Source: Pseudomonadota bacterium (GTDB taxonomy: Bacteria > Pseudomonadota > Alphaproteobacteria > Rhodobacterales > Rhodobacteraceae). Taken from it: a stretch of DNA of 64,000 nt. This document shows, piece by piece, positions 1 to 8,105 of the stretch (positions within the stretch are counted from its first letter, which is position 1; every line of letters starts with the position of its first letter). The translations under genes and the position numbers were made by a program. The notes beneath the pieces were generated by a model. It ran no database searches, was not told where the DNA came from, and saw only the letters and a program-made list of their open reading frames with translations. Where the stretch lies: positions 248,001 to 312,000 of the forward strand of contig JAIUPC010000017.1 of the NCBI GenBank assembly GCA_020161655.1, read 5' to 3'.

Positions 1-100
1 TCTGGGCGAGGGCGGGCGCGGCAAGAGTGAACGACGCAGCGGCGATTGCCGCGGTACATGCATAACGAACCGACCAAAGCCGGCTGAAAATCTCAGTCAT
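1..100 (-). CDS. Secreted protein, N-terminal fragment (cut by window edge)
   Basis: Reading leftwards from an ATG at 100, the first 33 codons encode a typical Sec signal peptide: a charged start with Arg and Trp, an Ala-rich hydrophobic core, and an APALAQ cleavage region. The rest of the gene lies beyond base 1, so the mature protein and its function cannot be told. It runs in the same direction as the next two genes but is separated from them by about 158 nt with no gene. Confidence 0.6.
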   Translation of the reverse strand, partial: MTEIFSRLWSVRYACTAAIAAASFTLAAPALAQ

Positions 101-258
101 TCAAGTGCTCCCGTTTGCTAACCCGGCACACCCCACCGGCGATCAGCGCCGAAATGTTGCGCCGACCCGCTTTTTATCAGTAAAGCCGATTCCCGCGAAT
201 GGCCCATTTGGGCTAGCTGGCGGCGCCCGACGCAGGGAGACCAGAGCCGGTCCGTTGC

Positions 259-585
259 TCAGCCCTTGCTGACCCGTTCGATATAGTTCCTGAGCTCCGC
301 CGCCTCGCGCCTTGCGTCGCGCAGGCCGTCCATCGCGGCGCGAAGCTCGGCGTTGGACTGGTTGAGCTGGTTGATAAGCTCCGCCTCGCGGGTTTCCAGA
401 TAGGCGATGGCCTGGTCGCGGGTTTCCTCGGCGTCGTGCAGGTCACGCGCCATCTGGTCCAGTTCGCCCATCTCGGCCTGCGTCACCCGCGACAGCCGGT
501 TGATGAGCCAGCAGGCGAACCAGCCAAGGCCGAAGGCCACGAAAAGGATCACCGCCGTGGTGATGATGAATTCGGTTCTGTTCAT
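259..585 (-). CDS. Small membrane-anchored coiled-coil protein
   Basis: A 108-residue protein with one N-terminal transmembrane helix (about residues 7-30, including FGLGWFACWLI). A long charged Glu/Arg/Ala-rich helix follows (about 35-105) and looks like a coiled coil. The layout suggests an inner-membrane anchor with a cytoplasmic or periplasmic rod. It lies 52 nt downstream of the OmpA-domain gene on the same strand, so an envelope role is plausible. I do not recognise a named family; homologues are probably lineage-specific. Confidence 0.65.
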   Translation of the reverse strand: MNRTEFIITTAVILFVAFGLGWFACWLINRLSRVTQAEMGELDQMARDLHDAEETRDQAIAYLETREAELINQLNQSNAELRAAMDGLRDARREAAELRNYIERVSKG

Positions 586-637
586 AGCCCGTTGCTTTGC
601 CCCTGCGACCGGTCCCGGTCAAGTCCCCGCCCAGCGG

Positions 638-2626
638 TCAGTTGTCCGTACCGCCCGTTTCCGGGCGCAGCTTGGGCCGCGGCGTATCCTCGGTCGCTTG
701 CTGTGCTTCGATCACCGGTTCGCCGGCGCCCGCTTCTCCCGGCGCGGCCGCGTTTGCTGCGGCGGCCGGCGCAACCAGCCGGAACTCGATCCGCCGGTTG
801 GTCTCGCGCCCCGCTTCGCTGTCGTTGGCGGCAATCGGCACCGTCTCGCCATAGCCTATCGCGGTCAGGTTCGCGGTCAGGATGCGCCGATCCATCAACG
901 CGGCGAGCACCGCCTCGGCGCGGTCCTCGCTGAGGGCGAGGTTCATTTCCTCGCGGCCCTGGCTGTCGGTATGGCCGCCGATTTCGATGGGCGCATCGGG
1001 ACAGCCCTTCAGGGTTACCGCGATCTCGTCGACAAGGGCGCCGCTTTCGCGTGTGAGCTGGGCCGAGCCCGGCTCGAAACTGATCTTCTGCCCGGCGAGA
1101 AGGGCGTTGACCTGCGCCACGCATTCCTCGGGCGTCGGCAAGCCGAGAAGCGGGTCGAGCTTCGGATCGTAGCGGACCGAAAGCTTGTAGGTCTGCCCCT
1201 CGCCAAGCTTCGAGGTCAGGATGCGCGCCACGGTGTCGCGGGCCTGCGGCGATCCGGTCACGCCGCGGATCTCGATGCTGTCCTCGCGAACAATGGCCTG
1301 GCCGTTGGCGAGTTCGCCAAGCGCCTCAAGTGCTGCCAGGACCCGCACCGGCCAGCCTTGCGGCATGTCCGGCGTGATGCGCGTCGCGGTATGGACCGAC
1401 GCGGTGCCGAAGCGGGCGCGGGCATAGCTTTCCACCGCGTCGCGCGAAAGCTCGTCGCCAAGCCGGCCGCGCAAGTCGAGCATGCCCTTGTCGTTCAGCG
1501 TGGCGTTAAACTCCGGCACCACCGTTTCGGCGGCCTGATCCGGCTTCGGCGTCAGCACGGCATTCAGGGAAAAGACCTCCGGCAGGTTCGATTCCAGCTC
1601 GCCCACCACCCGGTCGAAATCGGACTGCGGCACGGTGTCTGCGGCAATGAGCGAGATATCGGCATCCGAAAAGGTGACGGAGCCGGCGCCAATTTCCTTA
1701 AGCGCCGTGATGGCCATGGTGACTGCATCGGCCCAGACGGTTGTCGGCACGCCAAGGCCGATGGTGCAGGTCTGCTGGCCTTCCGCGCCCGCCGCCTGAG
1801 CCGCCGCGACGATACGGTCGCGCGCGCGTTCGCTCTCGGCCGAACAGGCATCGAAGCGCGCGCCCTCGCCGTCGATGAGGAAGCGCAGGGTGAAGGGGGT
1901 GATGACCGGACGCGGCGCCGAGATGTCGAGCACGACCTTCAGCCCTGACGGGCGTTTCCGGGTCAGGTCGGATTCGAGCCGCGCCTTTTCCGCCGGGCTG
2001 TCGGAGATGGCCGTCACCTTCACCTCGTTGGCCGAGACCGAGATCTTCGAGCGGGGCAGCGCTCTCAGCGCCTTGATGCCGAAATCGACCGCTTCCTCCC
2101 AACCGGCCGGAACAGGATGTTCCGCCGTTTCCAGCATGTCGGTCAGTGTGCCGCTGCCGATCAGTTCCTTGAGGTCGCCCACCACTTTCTCATGCGCCTC
2201 GCCCGAGGGGATCAGCCCGATGAGAGAGATGCCGTCATCATTGCGCAGGACCTCGATCTTGAAATCCGGGGCCTTCAGCGCGGCGGCATCCGCCACGTCC
2301 ATCGCGTCGATCACCCGGTCGGAATCGACGATCCCGCCGGCGAGTGACAGCGCCCGGAACCGCGCCGCCTCGGTGGGCGCGGTGCCGGTCATCGTCACCT
2401 GAAGCCCGTCGGTCGCCACCTCTGCCCATTCGATGCCGCCGCCTTGCAGGGCCGCTCTGATGCCTTCGGCCGACCGGCTTTCGATCACCGCCGCAGCCCA
2501 GACAGCGCCAAGGGAGCAAAGGCCGGCGGCGAGAAGGAAGGTGAGAGGGGCAAGAAGCCGGACCGGGATGCGGGTCAGGCTGGCCGGGGCGCGAAGTTCA
2601 GTCAGAAACCGCAAGGGGTTGCGCAT
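638..2626 (-). CDS. OmpA-domain envelope protein with BON-like N-terminal repeats
   Basis: 662 residues. An N-terminal hydrophobic segment (about 25-50) acts as signal or anchor. A long periplasmic region follows with repeats of BON-like character (for example DGISLIGLIPSG near 130). The C-terminal OmpA/MotB peptidoglycan-binding domain (about 510-630) carries the hallmarks IEIGGHTDSQG, LSEDRAEAV and ETNRRIEFRL. A Pro/Thr-rich tail ends the protein. The family ties the outer membrane or an envelope complex to peptidoglycan. It is much longer than a porin-type OmpA and has no visible beta-barrel, so it is probably an envelope tether rather than a channel. The specific role is unknown. Confidence 0.85.
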   Translation of the reverse strand: MRNPLRFLTELRAPASLTRIPVRLLAPLTFLLAAGLCSLGAVWAAAVIESRSAEGIRAALQGGGIEWAEVATDGLQVTMTGTAPTEAARFRALSLAGGIVDSDRVIDAMDVADAAALKAPDFKIEVLRNDDGISLIGLIPSGEAHEKVVGDLKELIGSGTLTDMLETAEHPVPAGWEEAVDFGIKALRALPRSKISVSANEVKVTAISDSPAEKARLESDLTRKRPSGLKVVLDISAPRPVITPFTLRFLIDGEGARFDACSAESERARDRIVAAAQAAGAEGQQTCTIGLGVPTTVWADAVTMAITALKEIGAGSVTFSDADISLIAADTVPQSDFDRVVGELESNLPEVFSLNAVLTPKPDQAAETVVPEFNATLNDKGMLDLRGRLGDELSRDAVESYARARFGTASVHTATRITPDMPQGWPVRVLAALEALGELANGQAIVREDSIEIRGVTGSPQARDTVARILTSKLGEGQTYKLSVRYDPKLDPLLGLPTPEECVAQVNALLAGQKISFEPGSAQLTRESGALVDEIAVTLKGCPDAPIEIGGHTDSQGREEMNLALSEDRAEAVLAALMDRRILTANLTAIGYGETVPIAANDSEAGRETNRRIEFRLVAPAAAANAAAPGEAGAGEPVIEAQQATEDTPRPKLRPETGGTDN

Positions 2627-2690
2627 CGGCTTGGGTCATCCTCGGGAATCGGGTCGCCATGTTCCTAAGGGGCGTGGGCCTTGCGATCAA

Positions 2691-3656
2691 TCAGAGGAAG
2701 GCGGCGGCGGCAAGAAACAGCGCAGCGACCAGCCCGGCATCGCGGTTGGTGCGGAAGATGCGCATGCAGTTTTCGGGGTCGGCGGTGTCCAGCCGCCCGC
2801 TCTGCCAGAGAAGGTGCCAGCCAAGTGCCCAGGGCGCGACAAGGGCGAGGCAGAGCTTGACGATGCCGGCTACCGGCAAAAGAGCGACGAGCACCGCAAG
2901 CGTCATCAGAAGGACGGCAAGCACGAGGAACAGGGCCAGCCACCTGCCCGTCGCGGCACCGAAGAGCCGCGCGGTGGATTTCACGCCGATCAGGACGTCA
3001 TCCTCCTTGTCCTGATGGGCATAGATCGTGTCGTAGAAAAGCGTCCAGGCGATGCCCGACAGGTAGAGAAGCACAGCCGGCCATTCGAGCCGCCCGGAAT
3101 GGGCGACATAGGCCAGAAGCGCGCCCCAGTTGAAGGCAAGGCCAAGAAAGACCTGCGGCCACCAGGTGAAGCGCTTGGCGAAGGGATAGATCGCGACAAG
3201 GGCCAGCGAGGCGATGCCGAGAAGTATGGCCGGCAGGTTGAAGCTGAGCAGGATCAGCGCGGCGAGGCCCATCTGCGCGAACATCCAGACAACAGCCTGT
3301 TTGACTGACACCTGCCCCGAAGGAATCGGTCGCGACATTGTGCGCGCGACGGCGGCATCGAAGTCGCGGTCGGTGATGTCGTTCCAGGTGCAGCCCGCCC
3401 CGCGCATCAGCCAGGCCCCAAGGGCGCAGCCGATCACGATCCAGATGTCGCCCGCGCGCCAGCCGTCTCGCGCAGCGGCCAAAGCCACGCCCCACCAGCA
3501 GGGGATGAGGAGAAGCCAGGTGCCGATCGGCCGATCGGCGCGGGAAAGGCGCAGGTAGGGCCGGGTAAACTCGGGCGCGTAACGGTCGACCCAGTTGCCG
3601 GTGACCGCATCGGCGACCTGACCGGATGCATCTGGCGTTCGGCGGGTCGCGCTCAT
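2691..3656 (-). CDS. ubiA: 4-hydroxybenzoate polyprenyltransferase
   Basis: 321-residue polytopic membrane protein of the UbiA prenyltransferase family. It attaches the polyprenyl tail to 4-hydroxybenzoate in ubiquinone synthesis. The first Asp-rich motif NDITDRDFD is at about 92-100, followed by the SRPIPSG stretch. The second motif region is YDTIYAHQDKEDD (about 205-220). There are eight or nine hydrophobic helices, and length is normal for the family. Its start is only 12 nt from the start of the divergent rsmE gene, so the two promoters must overlap each other or the coding regions. Confidence 0.95.
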   Translation of the reverse strand: MSATRRTPDASGQVADAVTGNWVDRYAPEFTRPYLRLSRADRPIGTWLLLIPCWWGVALAAARDGWRAGDIWIVIGCALGAWLMRGAGCTWNDITDRDFDAAVARTMSRPIPSGQVSVKQAVVWMFAQMGLAALILLSFNLPAILLGIASLALVAIYPFAKRFTWWPQVFLGLAFNWGALLAYVAHSGRLEWPAVLLYLSGIAWTLFYDTIYAHQDKEDDVLIGVKSTARLFGAATGRWLALFLVLAVLLMTLAVLVALLPVAGIVKLCLALVAPWALGWHLLWQSGRLDTADPENCMRIFRTNRDAGLVAALFLAAAAFL

Positions 3657-3668
3657 AAGTTCGGCCTC

Positions 3669-4400
3669 ATGTCGTCGGCGAAGATCAGGCTCTGTGTAGA
3701 CCAGCCGCTAAGGGCGGGGCAATCGCTTCCCTTGGGCGAGGCGCAGGCGCATTACCTTTTCGGGGTGATGCGCGAAGCCGTGGGCGCGCGGGCGCTGGTC
3801 TTCAACGGGCGGGATGGCGAATGGCTGGCCGAAGTGACCGAGGCGGGCAAGCGCAAGGGGACGCTTCTGTGCCTTGAGAGGGCGCGGGAGCAGACCTCGC
3901 CCGCCGATCTCTGGCTTCTCTTCGCGCCGGTGAAGAAGGCGCGGACGGATTTCATCGTCGAAAAGGCGGTGGAGCTTGGCGCGGCGCGGCTAGTGCCCGT
4001 TGCCACCGACTACACCAACTCCGAACGCCTTCGCCGCGACAAGTCCGAAGCCCATGTGCGCGAGGCGGCGGAGCAATGCGGGGCGCTGTTCTTGCCCGAG
4101 GTGGCAGAGATGGCGTCCTTGACCCGGCATCTGGCGGACTGGCCGAAGGACCGGCGCATCCTCTGGGCCGACGAAAGCGCGCCTGCCGGATCGCCGGCGG
4201 CCATGCTCAGCGCAGCGGGGCCGGGGCCATGGGCGATCCTCACCGGGCCGGAGGGCGGGTTTTCCGAAACGGAGCGCACCCGCCTGCGCGCCCTGCCCTT
4301 CGTCGTCCCCATCTCCCTCGGCCCCCGTATCCTCCGCGCCGAAACAGCCGCCATCGCCGCGATGACGCTCTGGCAGGCGCATCTGGGGGACTGGCGATGA
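3669..4400 (+). CDS. rsmE: 16S rRNA m3U1498 methyltransferase
   Basis: 243 residues, SPOUT-class methyltransferase that methylates U1498 of 16S rRNA. Visible features are an N-terminal PUA-like domain, KKARTDFIVEKAVELG in the middle, and the C-terminal knot with AILTGPEGGFSETE and SLGPRILRAETAAIAAM. Length is standard. It starts 12 nt from divergent ubiA, and its stop overlaps the next ATG (ATGA at 4397-4400), so it is translationally coupled to the acetyltransferase behind it. Confidence 0.95.
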   Translation: MSSAKIRLCVDQPLRAGQSLPLGEAQAHYLFGVMREAVGARALVFNGRDGEWLAEVTEAGKRKGTLLCLERAREQTSPADLWLLFAPVKKARTDFIVEKAVELGAARLVPVATDYTNSERLRRDKSEAHVREAAEQCGALFLPEVAEMASLTRHLADWPKDRRILWADESAPAGSPAAMLSAAGPGPWAILTGPEGGFSETERTRLRALPFVVPISLGPRILRAETAAIAAMTLWQAHLGDWR

Positions 4401-5251
4401 GCTTCCGCGAGGCCCGCGAGGATGAGGCCGCAGATATCGCGGCGTTCCTGCGGGGCCATGTCGATCAGGCGATGCTACCATTGGCCAACCTGACCCATCA
4501 CGGCATGGGTAGCGATGGGCGCTATGAGATGCGCTTCTGGCTCATGGGGCAGGGGGCGGGGATCACCGCCGCCGTTGGCCTCAGCGCCATGCGGATGCTG
4601 CTGCCGGTCCTCCCCGGCCTTGGCGCAGAGGCCCTCGCGCCGCTGAAGGAACTGCTCAAGGGCGAGGACATCGCCGGCATAAACGCCCCCCCCGAACAGG
4701 CCGGCGCGCTGCAAACCGCGCTGGGGCTGAGCGACAACGATGCCGAACATATGGCCGACGAGCCGGGGTTCGCGCTCGACCTCGCTGATCTGATCCTGCC
4801 GGATGATCCGGCCCTGACGCTGCGCCCGATCACCGAGACGGATTTGCCGCTGATGATCCAATGGCGCGCGGCCTATCGCGGCGAGGTGGCGGGCACGCCG
4901 CCCAAACGCCGCGAGGCGGCAGCGCGGGAGGACATCGAGACCTACCTCGCGCGGGACAGCCACCGCATTCTCGAACGAAACGGCATCCCGGTCGCCACCA
5001 CCGGGTTCAACGCCGAACTTCCCGAGGCAGTGCAGATCGGCGGCGTCTATACCCCGCCGGAGCTGCGGAGCCGGGGCTACGCTCGCGCCGCCGTCGCCCT
5101 GCATCTGGCCGAAGCCCGGCAAAAGGGTATCCGCCGCGCGGTTCTCTTTGCCGCCAATGATGCCGCCGCGAAAGCCTACCGCGCCATCGGCTTCCAGCCG
5201 CACGGCCGCAAGGCACTGATTTTCTTCCGTGACGGCACGAGGGTGCCATGA
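4397..5251 (+). CDS. GNAT-family N-acetyltransferase
   Basis: 284 residues from the ATG that overlaps the rsmE stop; this junction fixes the start and excludes a longer reading into rsmE. The C-terminal half is a clear GNAT domain: IGGVYTPPELRSRGYARA is the acetyl-CoA pyrophosphate loop, and AAKAYRAIGF the closing motif. The N-terminal 140 residues look like a degenerate second acetyltransferase domain. The substrate is unknown. The stop overlaps the next gene's ATG, giving a three-gene coupled run rsmE - acetyltransferase - membrane protein. Confidence 0.85.
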   Translation: MSFREAREDEAADIAAFLRGHVDQAMLPLANLTHHGMGSDGRYEMRFWLMGQGAGITAAVGLSAMRMLLPVLPGLGAEALAPLKELLKGEDIAGINAPPEQAGALQTALGLSDNDAEHMADEPGFALDLADLILPDDPALTLRPITETDLPLMIQWRAAYRGEVAGTPPKRREAAAREDIETYLARDSHRILERNGIPVATTGFNAELPEAVQIGGVYTPPELRSRGYARAAVALHLAEARQKGIRRAVLFAANDAAAKAYRAIGFQPHGRKALIFFRDGTRVP

Positions 5252-5760
5252 GCGTGATCCGGCCCGAGATGCAACGGCATATCCGCCGCTGGGCTGAGGT
5301 CGCGATGGCCGTCGCCGTCGCCCTTGCCGGCGGCGCGCTGATGCGGGCGGGCGGCTATCTTCTCTTTCCGGCGGGGGCGCTCCTGACCCTTCTGGCGCTC
5401 GGCTGGGGCCTGACCGCGCTCCGCCGGATGAGCTTTCAGCGCGAGGTTTCCGCGCCGGGGTTGGTCGAGGTCGTGGAAGGGCAGGTCGGTTACTTCGGCC
5501 CGTCCTTCGGCGGTTTCATCGCCCTCGCCGATCTGACCGAACTCAGGCTCGCGGAATTTCACGGCACGCAGCAATGGCGGCTTAAGACCGCGGCTGGCGA
5601 GGTTCTTCTGATCCCGACCGAGGCTTCGGGGGCAGACAAGCTCTTCGACGCCTTCGCCACGCTGCCCGGCATCGACATGGCCGCACTGGCGGCAGCACTC
5701 GACAACCGGACCGCCACCCTGCCGCTCTGGCGCCGTCCGGTGCCGCGCCTCAAGGCGTGA
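5248..5760 (+). CDS. Conserved membrane protein of unknown function
   Basis: 170 residues. Two closely spaced transmembrane helices (about 17-35 and 38-57) precede a soluble C-terminal domain of about 110 residues rich in beta strand, with FGGFIALADLTELRL. It starts inside the stop of the acetyltransferase (ATGA), so it is translated from the same message. The shape resembles PH-like, membrane-attached cytoplasmic domains, but I cannot assign a family or function. Confidence 0.7.
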   Translation: MSVIRPEMQRHIRRWAEVAMAVAVALAGGALMRAGGYLLFPAGALLTLLALGWGLTALRRMSFQREVSAPGLVEVVEGQVGYFGPSFGGFIALADLTELRLAEFHGTQQWRLKTAAGEVLLIPTEASGADKLFDAFATLPGIDMAALAAALDNRTATLPLWRRPVPRLKA

Positions 5761-5874
5761 AGGATCACGAATTGTCATTACGCGACAGCGGCCCGCGTCC
5801 AGCGGACGTCTTGACTTGGCCCCGCGCGACCGGCACCTGTAGCGCTCCCATGCCCGTCGAGATCGAGGCCCGAC

Positions 5875-7245
5875 ATGTCCATTCCCCAGCAGGGCGGCGG
5901 CCCGATCGAACGGTTCGAGCAATTGGCCGAGTATCTTGAGGCCGGCAACAAGCCGAAGGCCGATTGGCGCATCGGTACCGAGCATGAGAAGTTCGGCTAC
6001 ACCAAGGATACGCTTCTCCCGTTGCCCTATGACGGGCCGCGGTCGATCCGTGCCATGCTCGAAGGCTTGCGCGACCGTTACGGCTGGGCGCCGGTCATGG
6101 AGCAGGACAAGATCATCGGCCTGACCAAGGGTGCCGCAAACGTCAGCCTTGAACCCGGCGGCCAGTTCGAGCTTTCCGGCGCGCCCCTCGTTTCGGTCCA
6201 CCAGACCTGCGACGAGGTGAACGAACACCTGCGCGAAGTGCATTCCATCGCCGACGAGATCGGCGCAGGCTTCATCGGCCTTGGTGCGGCGCCGATCTGG
6301 TCGGAAAAGCAGATGCCGATGATGCCGAAGGGGCGCTACCGGCTGATGACCGACTACATGGGCCGCGTCGGCACCCATGGCACGCAGATGATGTACCGGA
6401 CCTGCACCGTGCAGGTGAACCTCGACTTCGCCTCGGAAGCCGACATGGTGCAGAAGTTCCGCGTGGCGCTGGCGCTCCAGCCCGTCGCCACCGCGCTTTT
6501 CGCCAATTCGCCCTTCTTTGACGGCAAGGTGAACGGCTTCAAGAGCTGGCGGAGCCGCATCTGGCGCGACCTCGATCCGGCCCGGACAGGAACGCTGCCC
6601 TTCGCCTTCGAGGATGGCATGGGCTTCCAGCGCTATGTCGATTACGCGCTCGATGTGCCGATGTATTTCGTCTACCGCGACGGGAAATATATCGACGCGC
6701 TTGGCCAGTCCTTCCGTGATTTCATGAAGGGCAAGCTGCCGGCTTTGCCGGGCGCGGTGCCGACTTTGTCCGATTGGGCCGATCACCTGACGACGATCTT
6801 CCCCGAAGCGCGGCTGAAGAAGTTCATCGAGACGCGGGGCGCCGATGGCGGGCCGTGGCGGCGGCTCTGCGCGCTGCCGGCGCTTTGGGTCGGGCTGCTT
6901 TACGACCAGTCGGCACTCGATGCCGCCTGGGATCTGGTCAAGGGCTGGGACACGGAAACCCGCGAAGGGCTGCGCGTCGCGGCCTCGGTCTCGGCCCTGG
7001 ATGCCGAGGCGGGCGGCGTGAAGATGCGCGACCTCGCGCGCGAGGTGCTGAAGATCGCCGAGGCGGGGCTGAAGGCGCGGGCCATCCCCGGTGCTGGCGG
7101 CATGATCCCGGATGAGACGCATTTCCTGAACGCGCTGCAGGAAAGCGTCGAAAGCGGCAAGGTGCCGGCGGACGAGCTCTTGGCGCGCTATCACGGCGAT
7201 TGGGACGGCGACCTGACGCGGATCTACGCGGATTACAGTTACTGA
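5875..7245 (+). CDS. gshA: Glutamate-cysteine ligase, plant/alphaproteobacterial type
   Basis: 456 residues. Catalyses the ATP-dependent joining of glutamate and cysteine, the first step of glutathione synthesis, in the cytoplasm. It matches the plant-like class: WRIGTEHEKFGY near the N-terminus (ATP/metal ligand glutamates), SLEPGGQFELSGAPL, and RTCTVQVNLDF in the core. Length suits this class and is shorter than the enterobacterial enzyme. It is followed by a cluster of strong hairpins that separate it from convergent plsY. Confidence 0.93.
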   Translation: MSIPQQGGGPIERFEQLAEYLEAGNKPKADWRIGTEHEKFGYTKDTLLPLPYDGPRSIRAMLEGLRDRYGWAPVMEQDKIIGLTKGAANVSLEPGGQFELSGAPLVSVHQTCDEVNEHLREVHSIADEIGAGFIGLGAAPIWSEKQMPMMPKGRYRLMTDYMGRVGTHGTQMMYRTCTVQVNLDFASEADMVQKFRVALALQPVATALFANSPFFDGKVNGFKSWRSRIWRDLDPARTGTLPFAFEDGMGFQRYVDYALDVPMYFVYRDGKYIDALGQSFRDFMKGKLPALPGAVPTLSDWADHLTTIFPEARLKKFIETRGADGGPWRRLCALPALWVGLLYDQSALDAAWDLVKGWDTETREGLRVAASVSALDAEAGGVKMRDLAREVLKIAEAGLKARAIPGAGGMIPDETHFLNALQESVESGKVPADELLARYHGDWDGDLTRIYADYSY

Positions 7246-7267
7246 GGGGGGGGCGGGGCCGGGGGCC

Positions 7268-7291
7268 CGGCATGTGCCATCGCACATGCCG
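7268..7291. terminator. 10-bp perfect hairpin after gshA
   Basis: CGGCATGTGC and GCACATGCCG pair perfectly around the tetraloop CATC, 23 nt after the gshA stop. There is no T-tract, but the position and strength suit a transcription terminator or mRNA 3' stabiliser. Confidence 0.6.
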
Positions 7292-7314
7292 CCTCGGAAC
7301 GACCACTCTTGGAA

Positions 7315-7339
7315 GCCCGGTCGCCCAAAGCGACCGGGC
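7315..7339. terminator. Second 10-bp perfect hairpin
   Basis: GCCCGGTCGC and GCGACCGGGC form a perfect 10-bp stem with a CCAAA loop. It lies between the convergent genes gshA and plsY and could serve either strand. Confidence 0.55.
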
Positions 7340-7340
7340 A

Positions 7341-7366
7341 GCGCCCGCCCCGCCACCGGCGGGCGC
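7341..7366. terminator. Third hairpin, 9-bp stem
   Basis: GCGCCCGCC and GGCGGGCGC pair perfectly around an 8-nt loop, one base after the previous hairpin. It is part of the same stem-loop cluster. Confidence 0.45.
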
Positions 7367-7437
7367 TTCTCGCCCGCCGAGGCAGGCGCTGCCCTCAGTG
7401 GTCTCTTGCCGATATGTTCTGGTGGAGGCGTCTCGCG

Positions 7438-7477
7438 TGAGCGGGCCGACGCCAGTGGCGTCGTCTGTTCCCGCTCA
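7438..7477. terminator. Two-tier stem-loop near the plsY 3' end
   Basis: An outer 8-bp stem (TGAGCGGG with CCCGCTCA) encloses a 7-bp inner hairpin (CGACGCC, AGT loop, GGCGTCG). It lies 16 nt past the stop of minus-strand plsY, so it is the natural candidate for its terminator. Confidence 0.5.
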
Positions 7478-7493
7478 TGGCGGAGAGCGCTAC

Positions 7494-8105
7494 TCAGCCT
7501 TTCCCGCCGATCCGTGGCTCGGTCCCGGCCTTCAGCCGCTCGATGTTCGGCAGGTGCTTCCAGAAGACCAGCGTGCCAAGGATCACGATGAGATAGATCA
7601 TGTGGCCCTGCCCGAGGACCGCCGCCCAGGCAACCGACAGCGTCGCCGCGACGAGGGCGGAGAGCGAGGAGATGCGGCTGACGACCGCCGTGACAAGCCA
7701 GGTCAGGCAGGCCGCGATCCCGACCGGCCAGGCCAGGGCCAGCAGTGTACCGAGGAAAGTCGCCACGCCCTTGCCGCCCTTGAAGCCGAGCCAGACCGGG
7801 AAGAGATGGCCGAGGAAGGCCGCGAGGCCAGCAACCTGCGCCGCATCCTCATGCCCGGTCACGCCCCGCGCGATCAGCACCGCTGCCGCCCCTTTGCCGC
7901 CATCAAGAAGCAGCGTCGCAAGCGCCGCGCCCTTGTTCCCGGTCCGAAGGACGTTGGTCGCGCCGATATTGCCCGAGCCGATCTTCCGAAGATCGCCTAG
8001 CCCCATCACCTTCGTGACGAGGACGCCGAAGGGGATCGACCCCAGAAGATAGCCAAGCACGGCAATGGCAACCAGCGTGCCCGCGCCGGTTTCAAGTATC
8101 GGCAT
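7494..8105 (-). CDS. plsY: Glycerol-3-phosphate acyltransferase (acyl-phosphate dependent)
   Basis: 203-residue membrane enzyme that moves an acyl group from acyl-phosphate to glycerol-3-phosphate, the first step of phospholipid synthesis. Family motifs are present: [25 protein letters not shown] and [13 protein letters not shown], with several membrane helices. The ATG at 8105 directly follows the stop of the upstream pyrC-like gene with no gap, so the two are co-translated. Confidence 0.95.
   Translation of the reverse strand: MPILETGAGTLVAIAVLGYLLGSIPFGVLVTKVMGLGDLRKIGSGNIGATNVLRTGNKGAALATLLLDGGKGAAAVLIARGVTGHEDAAQVAGLAAFLGHLFPVWLGFKGGKGVATFLGTLLALAWPVGIAACLTWLVTAVVSRISSLSALVAATLSVAWAAVLGQGHMIYLIVILGTLVFWKHLPNIERLKAGTEPRIGGKG

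Noticed and set aside
407-1948. 513-codon plus-strand frame opposite the OmpA-domain gene
   Set aside because: Arg/Gly-rich shadow without recognisable motifs; the minus-strand gene has clear domains.
4076-4396. N-terminal extension of the acetyltransferase into rsmE
   Set aside because: The extension is an out-of-frame reading of rsmE; the ATGA junction at 4397 gives the normal start.
5176-7356. 726-codon minus-strand frame covering gshA
   Set aside because: Antisense shadow of gshA; no family motifs and it overlaps three real genes.
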